DNA from: Massospora cicadina
Lineage: Eukaryota > Entomophthoromycota > Entomophthoromycetes > Entomophthorales > Entomophthoraceae
Assembly: GCA_022478985.1 (NCBI GenBank)
Contig: JAKSZP010017368.1
Span: 1 to 64,000, forward strand
Reading direction: 5' to 3'
Length of the DNA stretch: 64,000 nt
This document shows, piece after piece, positions 44,497 through 54,268 of this stretch (position 1 is its first letter; each line of letters begins with the position of its first letter). Both the position numbers and the translations under genes were made by a program. The notes under the pieces are model-generated. The model worked only from the letters and a program-made list of their open reading frames with translations. It had not been told where the DNA came from and ran no database searches.

Positions 44497-45057
44497 AAAG
44501 TGGTGTCTGCTAGGAACAAGGTCCAAATTATAGGAAGAGGGGTACCCTGTATACCAGGGGCACAGTTGCTACAGTGGCAGCATCAGCTGTACAGGTGAAG
44601 CTGAGATTGAAATACCCCTTATAGGGGCGGAAATCTATAAAACTGGAGGGGTTTATCACTGCTTTGCTATTTTGATAATAGCTTGGTCATGGTATGGGAA
44701 GAGCCTACCATAATTGACCCTTAGATCATAGCGCATGTTGCTCAGGGGAGCACCAGGGGGCAGCAAGGTATCACATGGGTATGAGTAAGGTGGGCATCAA
44801 TATTTTTAGGAGTAATGAATTGTCCCATGGGTTTGGAATGACTGTGCAAGCCAGTCTGAGCGCATTTTCCTGCCAGAAAGAAAATGGCGGGGGAGTTTCG
44901 CCGCTGCATCACACTGGAGCAGCCAGCAGAGAATCTGAGGACATTGGAGCGAAACTACAACAGGCGATCAAAATTTACTTTTTTTGTTAGTTTGTGAGTA
45001 TGCTTGCTTGAAAAGTTACTCCATGCGGAAAGAAAGTTAATCATATTAACAAAAATT

Positions 45058-46150
45058 AGCCAAGATATTAGGGATGGATGTGGATAGGATTTGAAGTCAA
45101 GGCAGTAAAAAAAGGTCAAAGACTTGCTCCTGCTCCATGTTCCATTAAAAAGGGATTTTTGGTACAGTTATACAAGGGTTCTGTTATGGTGGCAAATTAA
45201 GTAATAAATTGTGAGTACTATCCAACATCTCTAGCAATTCTTGAGTATATCATAGATTATAAAGCAAGGATATTTTCTATATATAATAACACAATCTAGA
45301 ATATTAACTCCTTTTTTTAAGACCTTGTGTTGAAGGAACTTTAATTTGGATTAAAAATAACAATTAGTAGTCCTAAGTTTCAGTAATGCCTTATGCATCT
45401 TGTAATCACAACTCTTTTATGTTTTATATCCATAAAAATGTAAAAATGCCATAATATTGTCAAGATATAACAGAACACACAATATCTCTAATTCTATCAG
45501 GAGTCCATTCATTGACCTTTGGTGTGCCGCTGGGCAATACACATACCCTATGTAAAAATATTGGCTCAAACAGACCCTCTTTGGCAACAAATGAATATCG
45601 AATATTTTTTAAATAATGAATTTGAAAAATTTAATAGCCACTGGCAATAATAATGGCTAAAGTATAGAGATATAGTGCATAGGCGAAGAGTGTATTTAGT
45701 ATAAGGTATAGTGTAACATCTTTCTTGGTCCCTGATTGACCTCTATTCCATTGCACCCATCGGCTGCCATATTTCATTTGGATCAATTGGAATGGAGAGG
45801 CCCAGGGCTTTGGGACAGAGTGAAGGGCCTAGCAACTAATTAATTTTTTCATCCACCAATACCTGGGGTTCTTTGACCTTACTATTCAGTAAGATCAAGC
45901 TAGTATGGGTGATTAATTTCAAGTTAAGATGCGGTAAAAACCCTTCTAAAATTCCCAAGAGCCATATGTGGTGGAGAAAAATGTAGCATATTCAAAGATA
46001 GTTCCTTTCCCTTATTCCATTAAATTTTGGTTAGATCCCATCCAAAATAGTCCTCTAGCACAGCTCTTCTATAAGATGCTTTAGTTTAAATTTATGTTAG
46101 CTCTCAAGGTCACAGATTATGGTGGCTTTATTAATAAGTAACAGGCATAT
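45058..46150. other. AT-rich spacer, no gene recognised
   Basis: 1.1 kb between H3 and LINE-B2. No frame with recognisable motifs and no RNA gene signature was seen. Its right edge is the target site of LINE-B2. Confidence 0.5.
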
Positions 46151-46164
46151 AATGGCATTAGAAG
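46151..46164. repeat. Target-site duplication of LINE-B2
   Basis: AATGGCATTAGAAG at 46151-46164 is repeated at 58033-58046 as AATGACATTAGAAG (13 of 14). It spans the whole nested block. Confidence 0.85.
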
Positions 46165-46242
46165 CTTTTTCTTCCCATTATTATCACTCTTAGTAACATG
46201 ATTCTATGAAATTTCTCCGAGATTGACAATCAACCAGGAAAT

Positions 46243-46675
46243 ATGAGCAAATTTGTCCGCAACAAACCAGTTGGCAAAGTGGCCAGCGCAAAGGCCAAAG
46301 CCCTCCTAACCCACCGGGGAAATATGCCCCAGTGGAATGTTGACACACACCCTCCCACCAAAAAGGGTGAACACAGCGCTGCACCCCACAGTTTTGCATT
46401 TTCTGCAAAAAATGGGCGCATATACCAAAATAGAACACTCCCAACCCCTGTCCTCCCCTGAGCACGGCCTTAGAATTATGGTCAGTGATACTTCCCTTGA
46501 ATTGTGGGAAAAAATGGGGGAGGCCTTCTCCACAACTTTCCCAAACACCATGTCAGTAAATTATAAAAATTTACATAATGGATGAGTGGATGTCAGGTTC
46601 ATATCCGCGGAGGAAGCGGTGTAAGCAGTGAAAGTCATAATCTCCATAAAAATTAACAATAAAGACCGCACCATC
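46243..46675 (+). pseudogene. LINE-B2 ORF1, N-terminal part
   Basis: The frame from 46243 (MSKFVRNKPVGKVASAKAKA) is basic and resembles the start of LINE-B1 ORF1. A shift leads to GAYTKIEHSQPLSSPEHGLR and LELWEKMGEAFSTTFPNTMS, matching YIDTPHSQPLSSLEFRVHV and ALWEKFCEDVHKIFPTAV. The gene is cut at 46675 by LINE-A and resumes at 53138. Confidence 0.8.
46661..46675. repeat. Target-site duplication of LINE-A
   Basis: AAAGACCGCACCATC at 46661-46675 is repeated exactly at 53123-53137, right after the LINE-A tail. The flanking LINE-B2 ORF1 sequence joins across it. Confidence 0.93.
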
Positions 46676-46768
46676 AAAATTCTCTTTCTGCTAAGCATCA
46701 CTTTTTTTAAATCAATTCAGCCTGAAATTTAGCTCCACTAAAGAGATTTACGAAAACTATTAGCAAAT

Positions 46769-49490
46769 ATGGCGGGAAACCCCGCAAAAGAACCCGCAGG
46801 CTCTGCCAAACGAGCCAGCACCACCCCAAACGAAGCAACCCTCAGTTACCCACCTCAGGGTCAACCAGAATCACCCGCTCTCAAGCAGCGGCCATGAAAG
46901 CAGGCACCACCCCCCAACCTGGAGCTACTTCAACTAGCGCCAGTTCACCTGATCGCACTTCTGAAACCTGCACGCCTAACAGCTCTGTGTGCGCTGCCTC
47001 CCACCAACCCGCTGGGCCCCCTCCAACCAAGGAGGCCATCACCCACACTGTTTTAATGGCGTCTGATCGGTTGAATGCAACTCACCCCATCCAGGCATTC
47101 ACCTCCCCTATTGTGTCAGCTAATTCAGCCCCATCTATTATTGCTGACGCCGTGTTTCTGGCTCCCTCCATGAGGGGCGATACCCAGCTACCTGGCCCCC
47201 AAACCTCAGATGTAAGGTTGGATTAGCCGCACATTCTGGTTCACTAAGCACCAAATTAGGACAATCTACTCTTCCCAATGAGGATTCAAATGGTTCGGAT
47301 TTTGGAACTTCACACCAGTTCCAAACTCACCCATCCCATTTAAACCCCATAATTGGCAATTCTCAAGTCGGCACTTTATCTCCATATGCTGAAAAGACCA
47401 ATTCACCAATTAGCCAGTGAGTTTTGCCCACGAAATCACAGCAAATATTCGGGCTGAATTTACTAAAATAGATTGGGATGGTGATGAAAAATCGCCCTCC
47501 TCCCAATTGGCTGGAGTTAATTCCAATCTGGATGGGCCTCCCCAATTTAGCGAGGCCCAACAATCACCTGGCCCCCAAACCCTCGGATGTAAGGTTGGAT
47601 TAGCCGCACATTCTGGTTCACTAAGCACCAAATTGGGACAATCTACTCTTCCCAATGGGGATTTAAATGGTTCAGATTTTGGAACTTCACACCAGTTCCA
47701 ATCTCACCCGTCCCATTTAAACCCCATAATTGGCACTTCTCAAGTCGGCACTTTATCTCCATAATCTGAAAACGACCAATTCACCAATCAGCCAGTGAGT
47801 TTTGCCCACGAAATCACAGCAAATACTCGGGCTGAATTTACCCAAATAGATTGGGATGGTGATGAAACATCTCCCTCCTCCCAATTGTCTGGAGTTAATT
47901 CCAATCTGGATGGGCCTCCCCAATTTAGCAAGGCCCAACAATCCGCCCCTCACTTTAATATGACTCCAGCAACTGCTGTAACATTCCAGAAACAAGGGAA
48001 CTCCGCAAACTTGTCCAAACCACCAGCTCACACTCAACCCGCAATTGCAGCCTAAAGCAAACACAAACGTACCAAAGGAGCCACTGGGGCGTGGCAAAAA
48101 CCTCTGGAACCAACTCTACCCAAAGCTGATCCCCGTGAAGTGGCGTTTATTGCTGATGTTAAGAAGAAATGGGCCGAAACTAGAGCACAAAAAGCTCTAC
48201 CTCGCTCAACCCTCTCCCACGCAATTCACCTTTATTATGGGCATAATCCTGTTGAATTCTATATGGAGGATTAATTCTCATACTTTTCAGAAATTGCGGA
48301 GACATTCCCAATTAACACCACCATCCTTGAATCAGTGGAGGGCCACTACATCGATGTGGGCTTCACTGAAGCTGCCCTTGCTGACCATGCTGCCACCCTC
48401 CAGGTCATTATTCCGCGTGGATCTCTTTGCATCTCCCGCACACGCTCTCACCTGGAGAAAATTTCATGGTTTACTTTTTCCAACCTACCAACGACTGTTG
48501 ATCCCGAGTCTCTTAAACTGGCGCTCCATCGTGGTTTAATGGAGTTTGGGTCTGTTCTATCAGTGGACTTTAGCGTCCCCTCTTACTATGCTCCCATTCA
48601 AAGAGCTCGCACTGCTAGGGTGTCGTTCATCCCCTCCCCCACTGTATCCCGCAACATTGAGGTTATTCCTCGTGTGGCGGTAGTTGGGGCATGCCCTGAG
48701 ACCTTTTTTGTTGACCCTGATCAGGCGCGCCCCCGGTGTTCATGGTGTAACGCCCTTGGACACTTGTATAGTGGCTGCACAGCTCGAAAACAAGCCCTCT
48801 TAGCCACCACCCAGGGGCCTAAACCAGGCCAAAAATGTTCCCACGTGGCCGCAGCAGCAATTTCACAACCCACACAATGGGTTCCCATTCAAGAATTGTC
48901 CCCTGAGGCCTTACGCCTAGCAGTTGAAACAGCTAACCCCACCTATTGGTATGGGATACCTTCGCGCTCATGCCCCCCTTCCAGTGGGCACCCCCTCCAA
49001 TCTCCCAGAGTCAACTCCCTCTCTCACCAAGTGCAAGGCATCTCCCACAGGGTGCCCCTCGTCAGCCACCCCCACTCAGGGCTCCATGGCACACCCACCA
49101 ACCTCCACCAGCAATTTATCGCATCAACCATCAGCTCCCAATGGAGCTATGCCCACCAGCATGGACTGGCAACCCGCGGCCTGCGGTAGAAGTGCCACCT
49201 CAAAGAGTCCTACCCCAACCCCACAGTCCATTTCACGCGGATCCTTTGCAGTGTTGGTGGAAGTGAATATGGACTCAGACGCATCAAATGGGGACACCGC
49301 GGAGGTCACCAAAGAGCACCCTCAGGTCCTTCCCCTGCAACGGAGCGGGGGCAGCATCCTAGTCTGGCTTACTGGGTCCTCCGCCCCCCACCCTCTCCTT
49401 CCCCTCAGAACCCTCAACGCTCCTCACGAATTGCAGCTAATAGTCAAGCTAAAAGACTCAAAACTAGCCGCCTCACAGCAGCAGGTTTAA
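46769..49490 (+). pseudogene. LINE-A ORF1: RRM-like and CCHC protein
   Basis: The likely start at 46769 gives MAGNPAKEPAGSAKRASTTP. The N-terminal third is Pro/Ser/Thr-rich with frameshifts (frame change near 46890) and a tandem duplication. The central frame (48335-49189) has SWFTFSNLPTTVDPESLKLA, LHRGLMEFGSVLSVDF and ARVSFIPSP, an RRM-like block alignable with LINE-B ORF1. A CCHC knuckle CSWCNALGHLYSGC follows (C-X2-C-X4-H-X4-C, intact). Another frame continues to 49490 with a Pro/Ser-rich tail. A stop after YMED near 48270 and a stop near 48050 interrupt it. Confidence 0.85.
47191..47944 (+). repeat. 377-bp tandem duplication inside LINE-A ORF1
   Basis: The segment starting CCTGGCCCCCAAACC at 47191 is repeated from 47567, and the second unit runs to about 47944. 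Both units contain GTGAGTTTTGCCCACGAAAT and GATTGGGATGGTGATGAAA. Offsets of 376 to 378 bp at different points show small indels since duplication. The length is not a clear multiple of three, so it disturbs the ORF1 frame. Confidence 0.93.
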
Positions 49491-49526
49491 GCGCTGGCAA
49501 CCCCCAGGACATGGAGGGGAACAGCT

Positions 49527-52500
49527 ATGAGTCCCCATGGCAGCACCCTGGCCCTGCAATCCATCAACGCAAATGGGTTGCGGGACTTTAAGAGGAGAGC
49601 CCGCCTCCTCCGCAACTTCAGGTCAGCACAAATTGACATCGTTGCTGTCCAGGAGCCCCATATCCTCCCCACGAACAATCTGCATGGAATGAACAGTTTG
49701 GAGGCAACTCCTTCTGGACAAACCATGCCGCCCTTATTGTTTTGAATCCCCGGGTTAAAACCCATTCTTTTTCACAATATCTAGGTGGCCGCCTCTTACT
49801 GGCCAAACTCACCACTCCTGACTTCTCCTTCTTCGCTGCAAGCAACTACCTGCCTAATGCAGATCAGGAGCAAAATCGAGATTTGGAAGAGCTCGTCCAA
49901 CTCAATCTCCCACGGAATACAGTCCTCTTAGGAGATTTCAACACAACCATAAGTCGCGTCTGTGACTCTTACCCCCCTGCAGCAAAGGAACGCCCTGGAT
50001 CATGTCGCCTCCAGGATTTCCTTCGCCTGAGTGGCTTTATAGATGCACTTCCACCCTCCGCGTCTGGCCTAGGTTGTATGACTAGGATCCAGTATGATGG
50101 AGGAGCTTTCCAGTCAGCGTCACGCATAAATATGGCACTGATTGGCCCCCTGCTGATTGGCCGCGTCTCCTCTCCCATCGCTCGTGACAACCATCTGAGT
50201 GATCACAGGTCACTCACCGTTGTCCTCACCACCACACTTAAACCGTCGCGTAGGTTCTGGCCTGGGTTGCCTCAGCTCTTCTCAACAACCCCTTCACTAA
50301 GGAGAAGCTGTCTATGACCATCCGGGAGACTCTCACCTCACCCCACCCCACTTGCTTGACCACAAGGATAGATGGGCGGTGACCAAGGAGGGCATCACCC
50401 GCGTTGCTTAAAACTGTGCCAAAGCCCAGATGACTGCAGCTCGCGCCAGAGTCAAAAGGGCGGAAGCCAGAATCAGAAATCTAGAGCGAAACTGCCAGCC
50501 TTCGCCCTCTCCCAGATGGTTGGAAGACTGGGAAGCGGCGCAGGAAGCACTCCGCTTGGAGCTCACACTGCAGGAAGAACGGGAATCAAACTTTACAACA
50601 TCTTGTTACTATGCTCAATGGGAACGCCCCACCCGCTTCTTCTTTCAGAAACAGAAAGCCCGGTCAACAGCGCAGGATATTACTGCACTGAAGATTGGCA
50701 CTACAACCACTTCAGATAAAGAGGAAATCACGCAGGAACTACACCGCTTCTACTCCAGCCTCTTCCATGCCACCCAGGTGGACCCATCGGAAATCCAAGA
50801 CTTCCTGTGGCGGGCTCCAGAGCCGCCCATCGACCCACAGGCTGATGAGGCTCTACTGGCGCCTATTTCCATCCAGGAGGTGATGAAAACCCTTCTGAAA
50901 TCCCCACGGCTTAAAGCCCCAGGCCCAGACGGAATACCCTTCGAGGTGTATCTTCTGGAACCTGCAGTGATACTCAGAACCCTCCGCGACCTCTTTGCTG
51001 CACTCTTGGTGAATGGCGAGGTCCTCCCCGACTCCAGAGGCTCAATCAAGACCCTCATTCACAAGAAGTCAGACCGTGAGAACCTGGCGAACTGGCGCCC
51101 TATAGTGTTGATCAACACAGACCACAAACTCTTCACGAAGCTTCTGGCCAACCGCATCACCAAATGGGTGTCACCTCGCCTCTCCCCATCCCAGCACGGT
51201 TCAATTCCAGGGAAGTCGTTATGGGACAACTATAATGACCTTCACGTGACTTTGACTGCTAACTCTCGTAAGGTGAATGGCTTTGTGGCTCTCCTGGATA
51301 TAGAGAAAGCATATGATCGGGTAGCCTGGAAGTATATTGATGCTTCCCTGGCCCGCTTCCATCTCCCACCCGCAGCTAGGCGCTGGATATCAGCGCTCTA
51401 TGACCAGCTCCACACCAGAGTCCTGGTGCCAATGGGTTTTACAGTGGCAGTACCAGTTGGACAAGGTCTCCGGCAAGGGGACCCCCTGAACCCTATCCTT
51501 TTTAACATCACCCTTGACCCCCTCTTGGCCTCCTTACAGGACAAGCTAACGGGGATTCTGGTCCCAGGTAAAGCCCCCACACGCATCATGGCATTTGCAG
51601 ATGACACTGTCATTGCATTTGACTGCCCTGGGGATGTTGCCCTCGCTGCTGTGACCATTGAGAGGTACACCAAGGCGTCCAACGCCATGGTCAACACCTC
51701 CAAGACAATAGTTGTACAGGTCGGCTCCCCCACCTTCCCCCCAACATTTGGTATTGAACCTGTGCGCGGTACCTTCCGTCACCTGGGCGTTCTCACCAAC
51801 CAACAAGGAGTTGCGCTAAAAGACAATGAGGACTTGCTCCTCGCAGCAGTTAACTCCAGGATTGCCAGCTGGAACCGGCGGCACATCACCCCCAGGGTCG
51901 AGCTCTGATGGCCAATGTGTTCCTCCTCTCCAAAGTCTGTTTCCTAGCGCACGTCTGCCCATTCACAGATGCCTTTTATACTCGGCTCAATGTACTCCTC
52001 CGCTGTTGGATCTGGGGCTCAAACCATCCACCAATGGCCCTCTCAACCATTGCCCGACCCTGAAATGAAGGGGTCCTAGAGCTTCTGGACACGCGATCCC
52101 ATGCCACCACAATCTTCCTGAAGTTCCTATGGCCGATTGTCTGCTGGGACGCGACCCCCATGCCCCAATGGGCGCCCGCCCTCCGCCAGTCAGTGTCAGC
52201 AGCTCTGGGTCTTCCTAGAGCATCTCTGACCTCATTGGGGGAGTGGCTCACAAACCACCCAGGCCATCGCCTAAAACCATCCTCATCCCCCTACTGGAAC
52301 TAGGCTCTCCTTGCCCTGAAACGAGTAGGCGCGCAGATCTACCATGCCTTCCCATACAGAAGTGAAGGCCCTAACCTCAGCCCCCGTCGCCATGCAATTG
52401 TGCACAATGGACAAGTTGTCACAACTCGCCCCAACCCCAAGATCGTCCTCCCATCCGCCCAAGACTCCTTGAGCTCCTCCCTCCCTCCGTTAGATTTGAC

Positions 52501-52915
52501 CTTAAGGAATTGTGGAAGGACGTCTATCACCCCATCCTGTCAGCAAAGGTGTCCAACACCTTATGGAGGGTGCTCCACTGTTCATACAGGACAGGGGACC
52601 AAACTGGCCCTACCTTCCAGCACTGAAGCTGCCCCCGCTGTGCAGAGCCTATTGACTCCCACCTCCACCATTTTTACACCTGTCCAGGTGTTGCCGCATT
52701 TTGGCCAAAGGCCCGCGCGCTCCTCCATGCTCAGCCCTGGTCCGGACACCCTGTGCAAGACCTCATGTTTGAGCAGAAATTGCCTGGTTGCCACTGACCC
52801 CTCCGTGTCCTCGCCTATGCCACAGCCATCTGGATCATCCATAACTCCTTCCTTCGTGCTGCCTTTGACCAGCAGGTGTGGACCCTTCCACAAATGATCG
52901 CCCACTTTCAGGTAC
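49527..52915 (+). pseudogene. LINE-A ORF2: endonuclease, reverse transcriptase, C-terminal CCHC
   Basis: The start MSPHGSTLALQSINANGLRD is at 49527. The endonuclease has QIDIVAVQEPHI, a frameshift near 49740, LLGDFNTTIS, a SRINMALIGP block with Asn where Asp is expected, and LSDHRSLTV. The reverse transcriptase (50430-51908, 492 codons open) has APGPDGIPFEVY, NWRPIVLINTDHKLFTK, LDIEKAYDRVAW, RQGDPLNPILFN and MAFADDTVIAF. A frameshift after ITPRVEL leads to ANVFLLSKVCFLAHVCPF. The C-terminus has CPRCAEPIDSHLHHFYTC near 52640, preceded by a stop. Several breaks disable it. Confidence 0.92.
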
Positions 52916-53137
52916 ACTTTGAGATGGATCTGAAGGTCTGCACTATGTCGCCAACCCTCCCCCGCTCAGTTGTCACTGCAGCACGGCTCTGGCGCGCAAA
53001 CCCCCTCCCTTTCTCGATGCCTCCTCCCTCCCCTTCCCTTGCCTCAGGCTCTTAGGAGCCCAGGCGTAATTCAATAAACATCGATGAATCTCCCCTTTGG
53101 GTTGGGACCATCTAGTACTAAAAAAGACCGCACCATC

Positions 53138-54240
53138 CGCATGGTGCACACACAATGGAAAGAGGCAAATGGCCTATTCATCATAATTGACTGACTCCTA
53201 AGCACTATGCAACGTGATATCCTTGCAGACAAGCTCTGCGGGGGCCTCAAAAATTATGGCGTAATCAAACAGTTTGAATTTGAGAAATTCCCCCTCCTGC
53301 CCCACCTGTGTGCAGGGAAGACAATAGCCATTATAGAACCCAATCAGGACATGGTAGAGGATATCACCCTCATTCCATGCACAGAGACCATCAACCTCCT
53401 CAATGGCAGCATATCTCACCCCTTCTGCATCACACTGGAACACACCCCACCTACCTGCGAATTCTGCTCAGCTATAGGATAAAAAGACCACGTGTGCCCC
53501 ATCAAGTGTGGGATTGAAGCACCGGAATTTGTGAGGAAAATATGGACAGAACAAGCCCAACATTTGGCAAAATTTAGAACTCCACTTTCGCCTTCTATTG
53601 GGGCAAAAGAGCTGACATCGCTTTGGTTGAGCCCATTTTTTGCAAGGACCGTCGTCATATACAGACTGCCCACAAGTAGGCCACAAGTTCCGCTGAGATC
53701 CAAGCTCGCACCACAATTTCCCTGGAACAGATTCAGGCAGATGCCATGGCAGCACAGCGGAATAACCAATCAGATCCCCTGCATATAAATTCAATGCAAC
53801 CAAAAAATGAATTTTTTGGACACAACCAACCAAACAGCTCCAACCAAGCCAGAGCAAATCCACCATGCACCACTGTGGATCCTCCCAGCAAATCACATGT
53901 GATCAGCAATGATATGGTTCATGCGCACAATATGGAAGACCATTTCAGCCAATCACAATGTGACAACATTCATTCATAAAACCCAATCACCCCAACTCCT
54001 AGTTTCTGCCCATCAAACCCACAGGCAAGCGGCGGAAATTTTTTTGCTGATGATGCAAAAGCCAACCCACGTCAAACCCAAACTCCAAGGAGTAATCTGA
54101 GCCATAATAAACTGAACAAAACCAGTACTACAACCGCTGACCAACACACTGGAACCAATCTGGCTAATTGGCCCCATACTTGCAGTATGACCCATGATAA
54201 GGAACTGGGTGACCTCAGTGGGTCGCCCTAGCGTTCCTGA
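53138..54240 (+). pseudogene. LINE-B2 ORF1, C-terminal part
   Basis: It continues after LINE-A with TIRMVHTQWKEANGLFIIID, a stop, then MQRDILADKLCGGLKNYGVI and AGKTIAIIEPNQDMVEDITL, aligning with the RRM-like block of LINE-B1 ORF1. The knuckle reads CEFCSAIG, stop, KDHVCP: the stop replaces the zinc-binding His. A Gln/Asn/Ser-rich tail follows (SLEQIQADAMAAQRNNQSDP). ORF2 starts close by at 54269. Confidence 0.85.
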
Positions 54241-54268
54241 AGTGTGGACTACCGCAATCACCATAGGG

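Larger units (their letters stand above)
43230..44944 (-). pseudogene. H3 ORF1-like protein gene
   Basis: It starts at 44944 (MSSDSLLAAPV) and aligns with H1 through changing frames: FIDFRPYKGYFNLSFTCTAD, an RRM-like block near 44450-44340, VPNGATWLAGLRAYATISPEF (44343 onward), and a knuckle region with FELDHFKCKCP near 44150. Its C-terminal frame (44164-43838) is Pro/Asn/Gln-rich like H1. The LINE-A micro-insertion at 44468-44496 falls inside the RRM-like block and breaks the frame further. There are several stops. Confidence 0.75.
43091..45044 (-). mobile_element. Half-LINE H3: ORF1-only element, sister of H1
   Basis: A 1.95-kb minus-strand insertion. The 5' end reads AACTTTCTTTCCGC, close to the LINE-B1 start AACTTTCTTTTCTCG. 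The 3' end carries TGTCCATCCCCTGGTCAAAT, close to H1 and LINE-B. Its length without the LINE-A micro-insertion and its duplication is about 1.9 kb, as in H1 and H2. No reverse transcriptase or endonuclease is present. Confidence 0.82.
46676..53122 (+). mobile_element. LINE-A: full-length L1-type LINE inserted in LINE-B2
   Basis: A 6447-bp plus-strand element with an exact 15-bp duplication. About 93 bp of leader precede ORF1. ORF1 has an RRM-like block and a CCHC knuckle, ORF2 has endonuclease, reverse transcriptase with intact FADD, and a C-terminal CCHC. The 3' end is GTTGGGACCATCTAGTACTA plus A residues. The reverse transcriptase block (50430-51908) is open for 492 codons. A direct 377-bp duplication enlarges ORF1. 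It is younger than LINE-B2. Confidence 0.93.

Noticed and set aside
44487..44499. Run of A taken as a poly(A) signal or microsatellite of a host gene
   Set aside because: The 19 bases before it match the LINE-A terminus and an exact duplication flanks it, so it is a LINE tail.
51398..51806. Minus-strand frames over LINE-A reverse transcriptase
   Set aside because: They are shadows of the plus-strand 492-codon frame containing MAFADDTVIAF.
52400..52897. Plus-strand 165-codon frame near the LINE-A ORF2 end
   Set aside because: Another plus frame here carries the expected C-terminal CCHC (CPRCAEPIDSHLHHFYTC). The 165-codon frame is open by chance after a frameshift.
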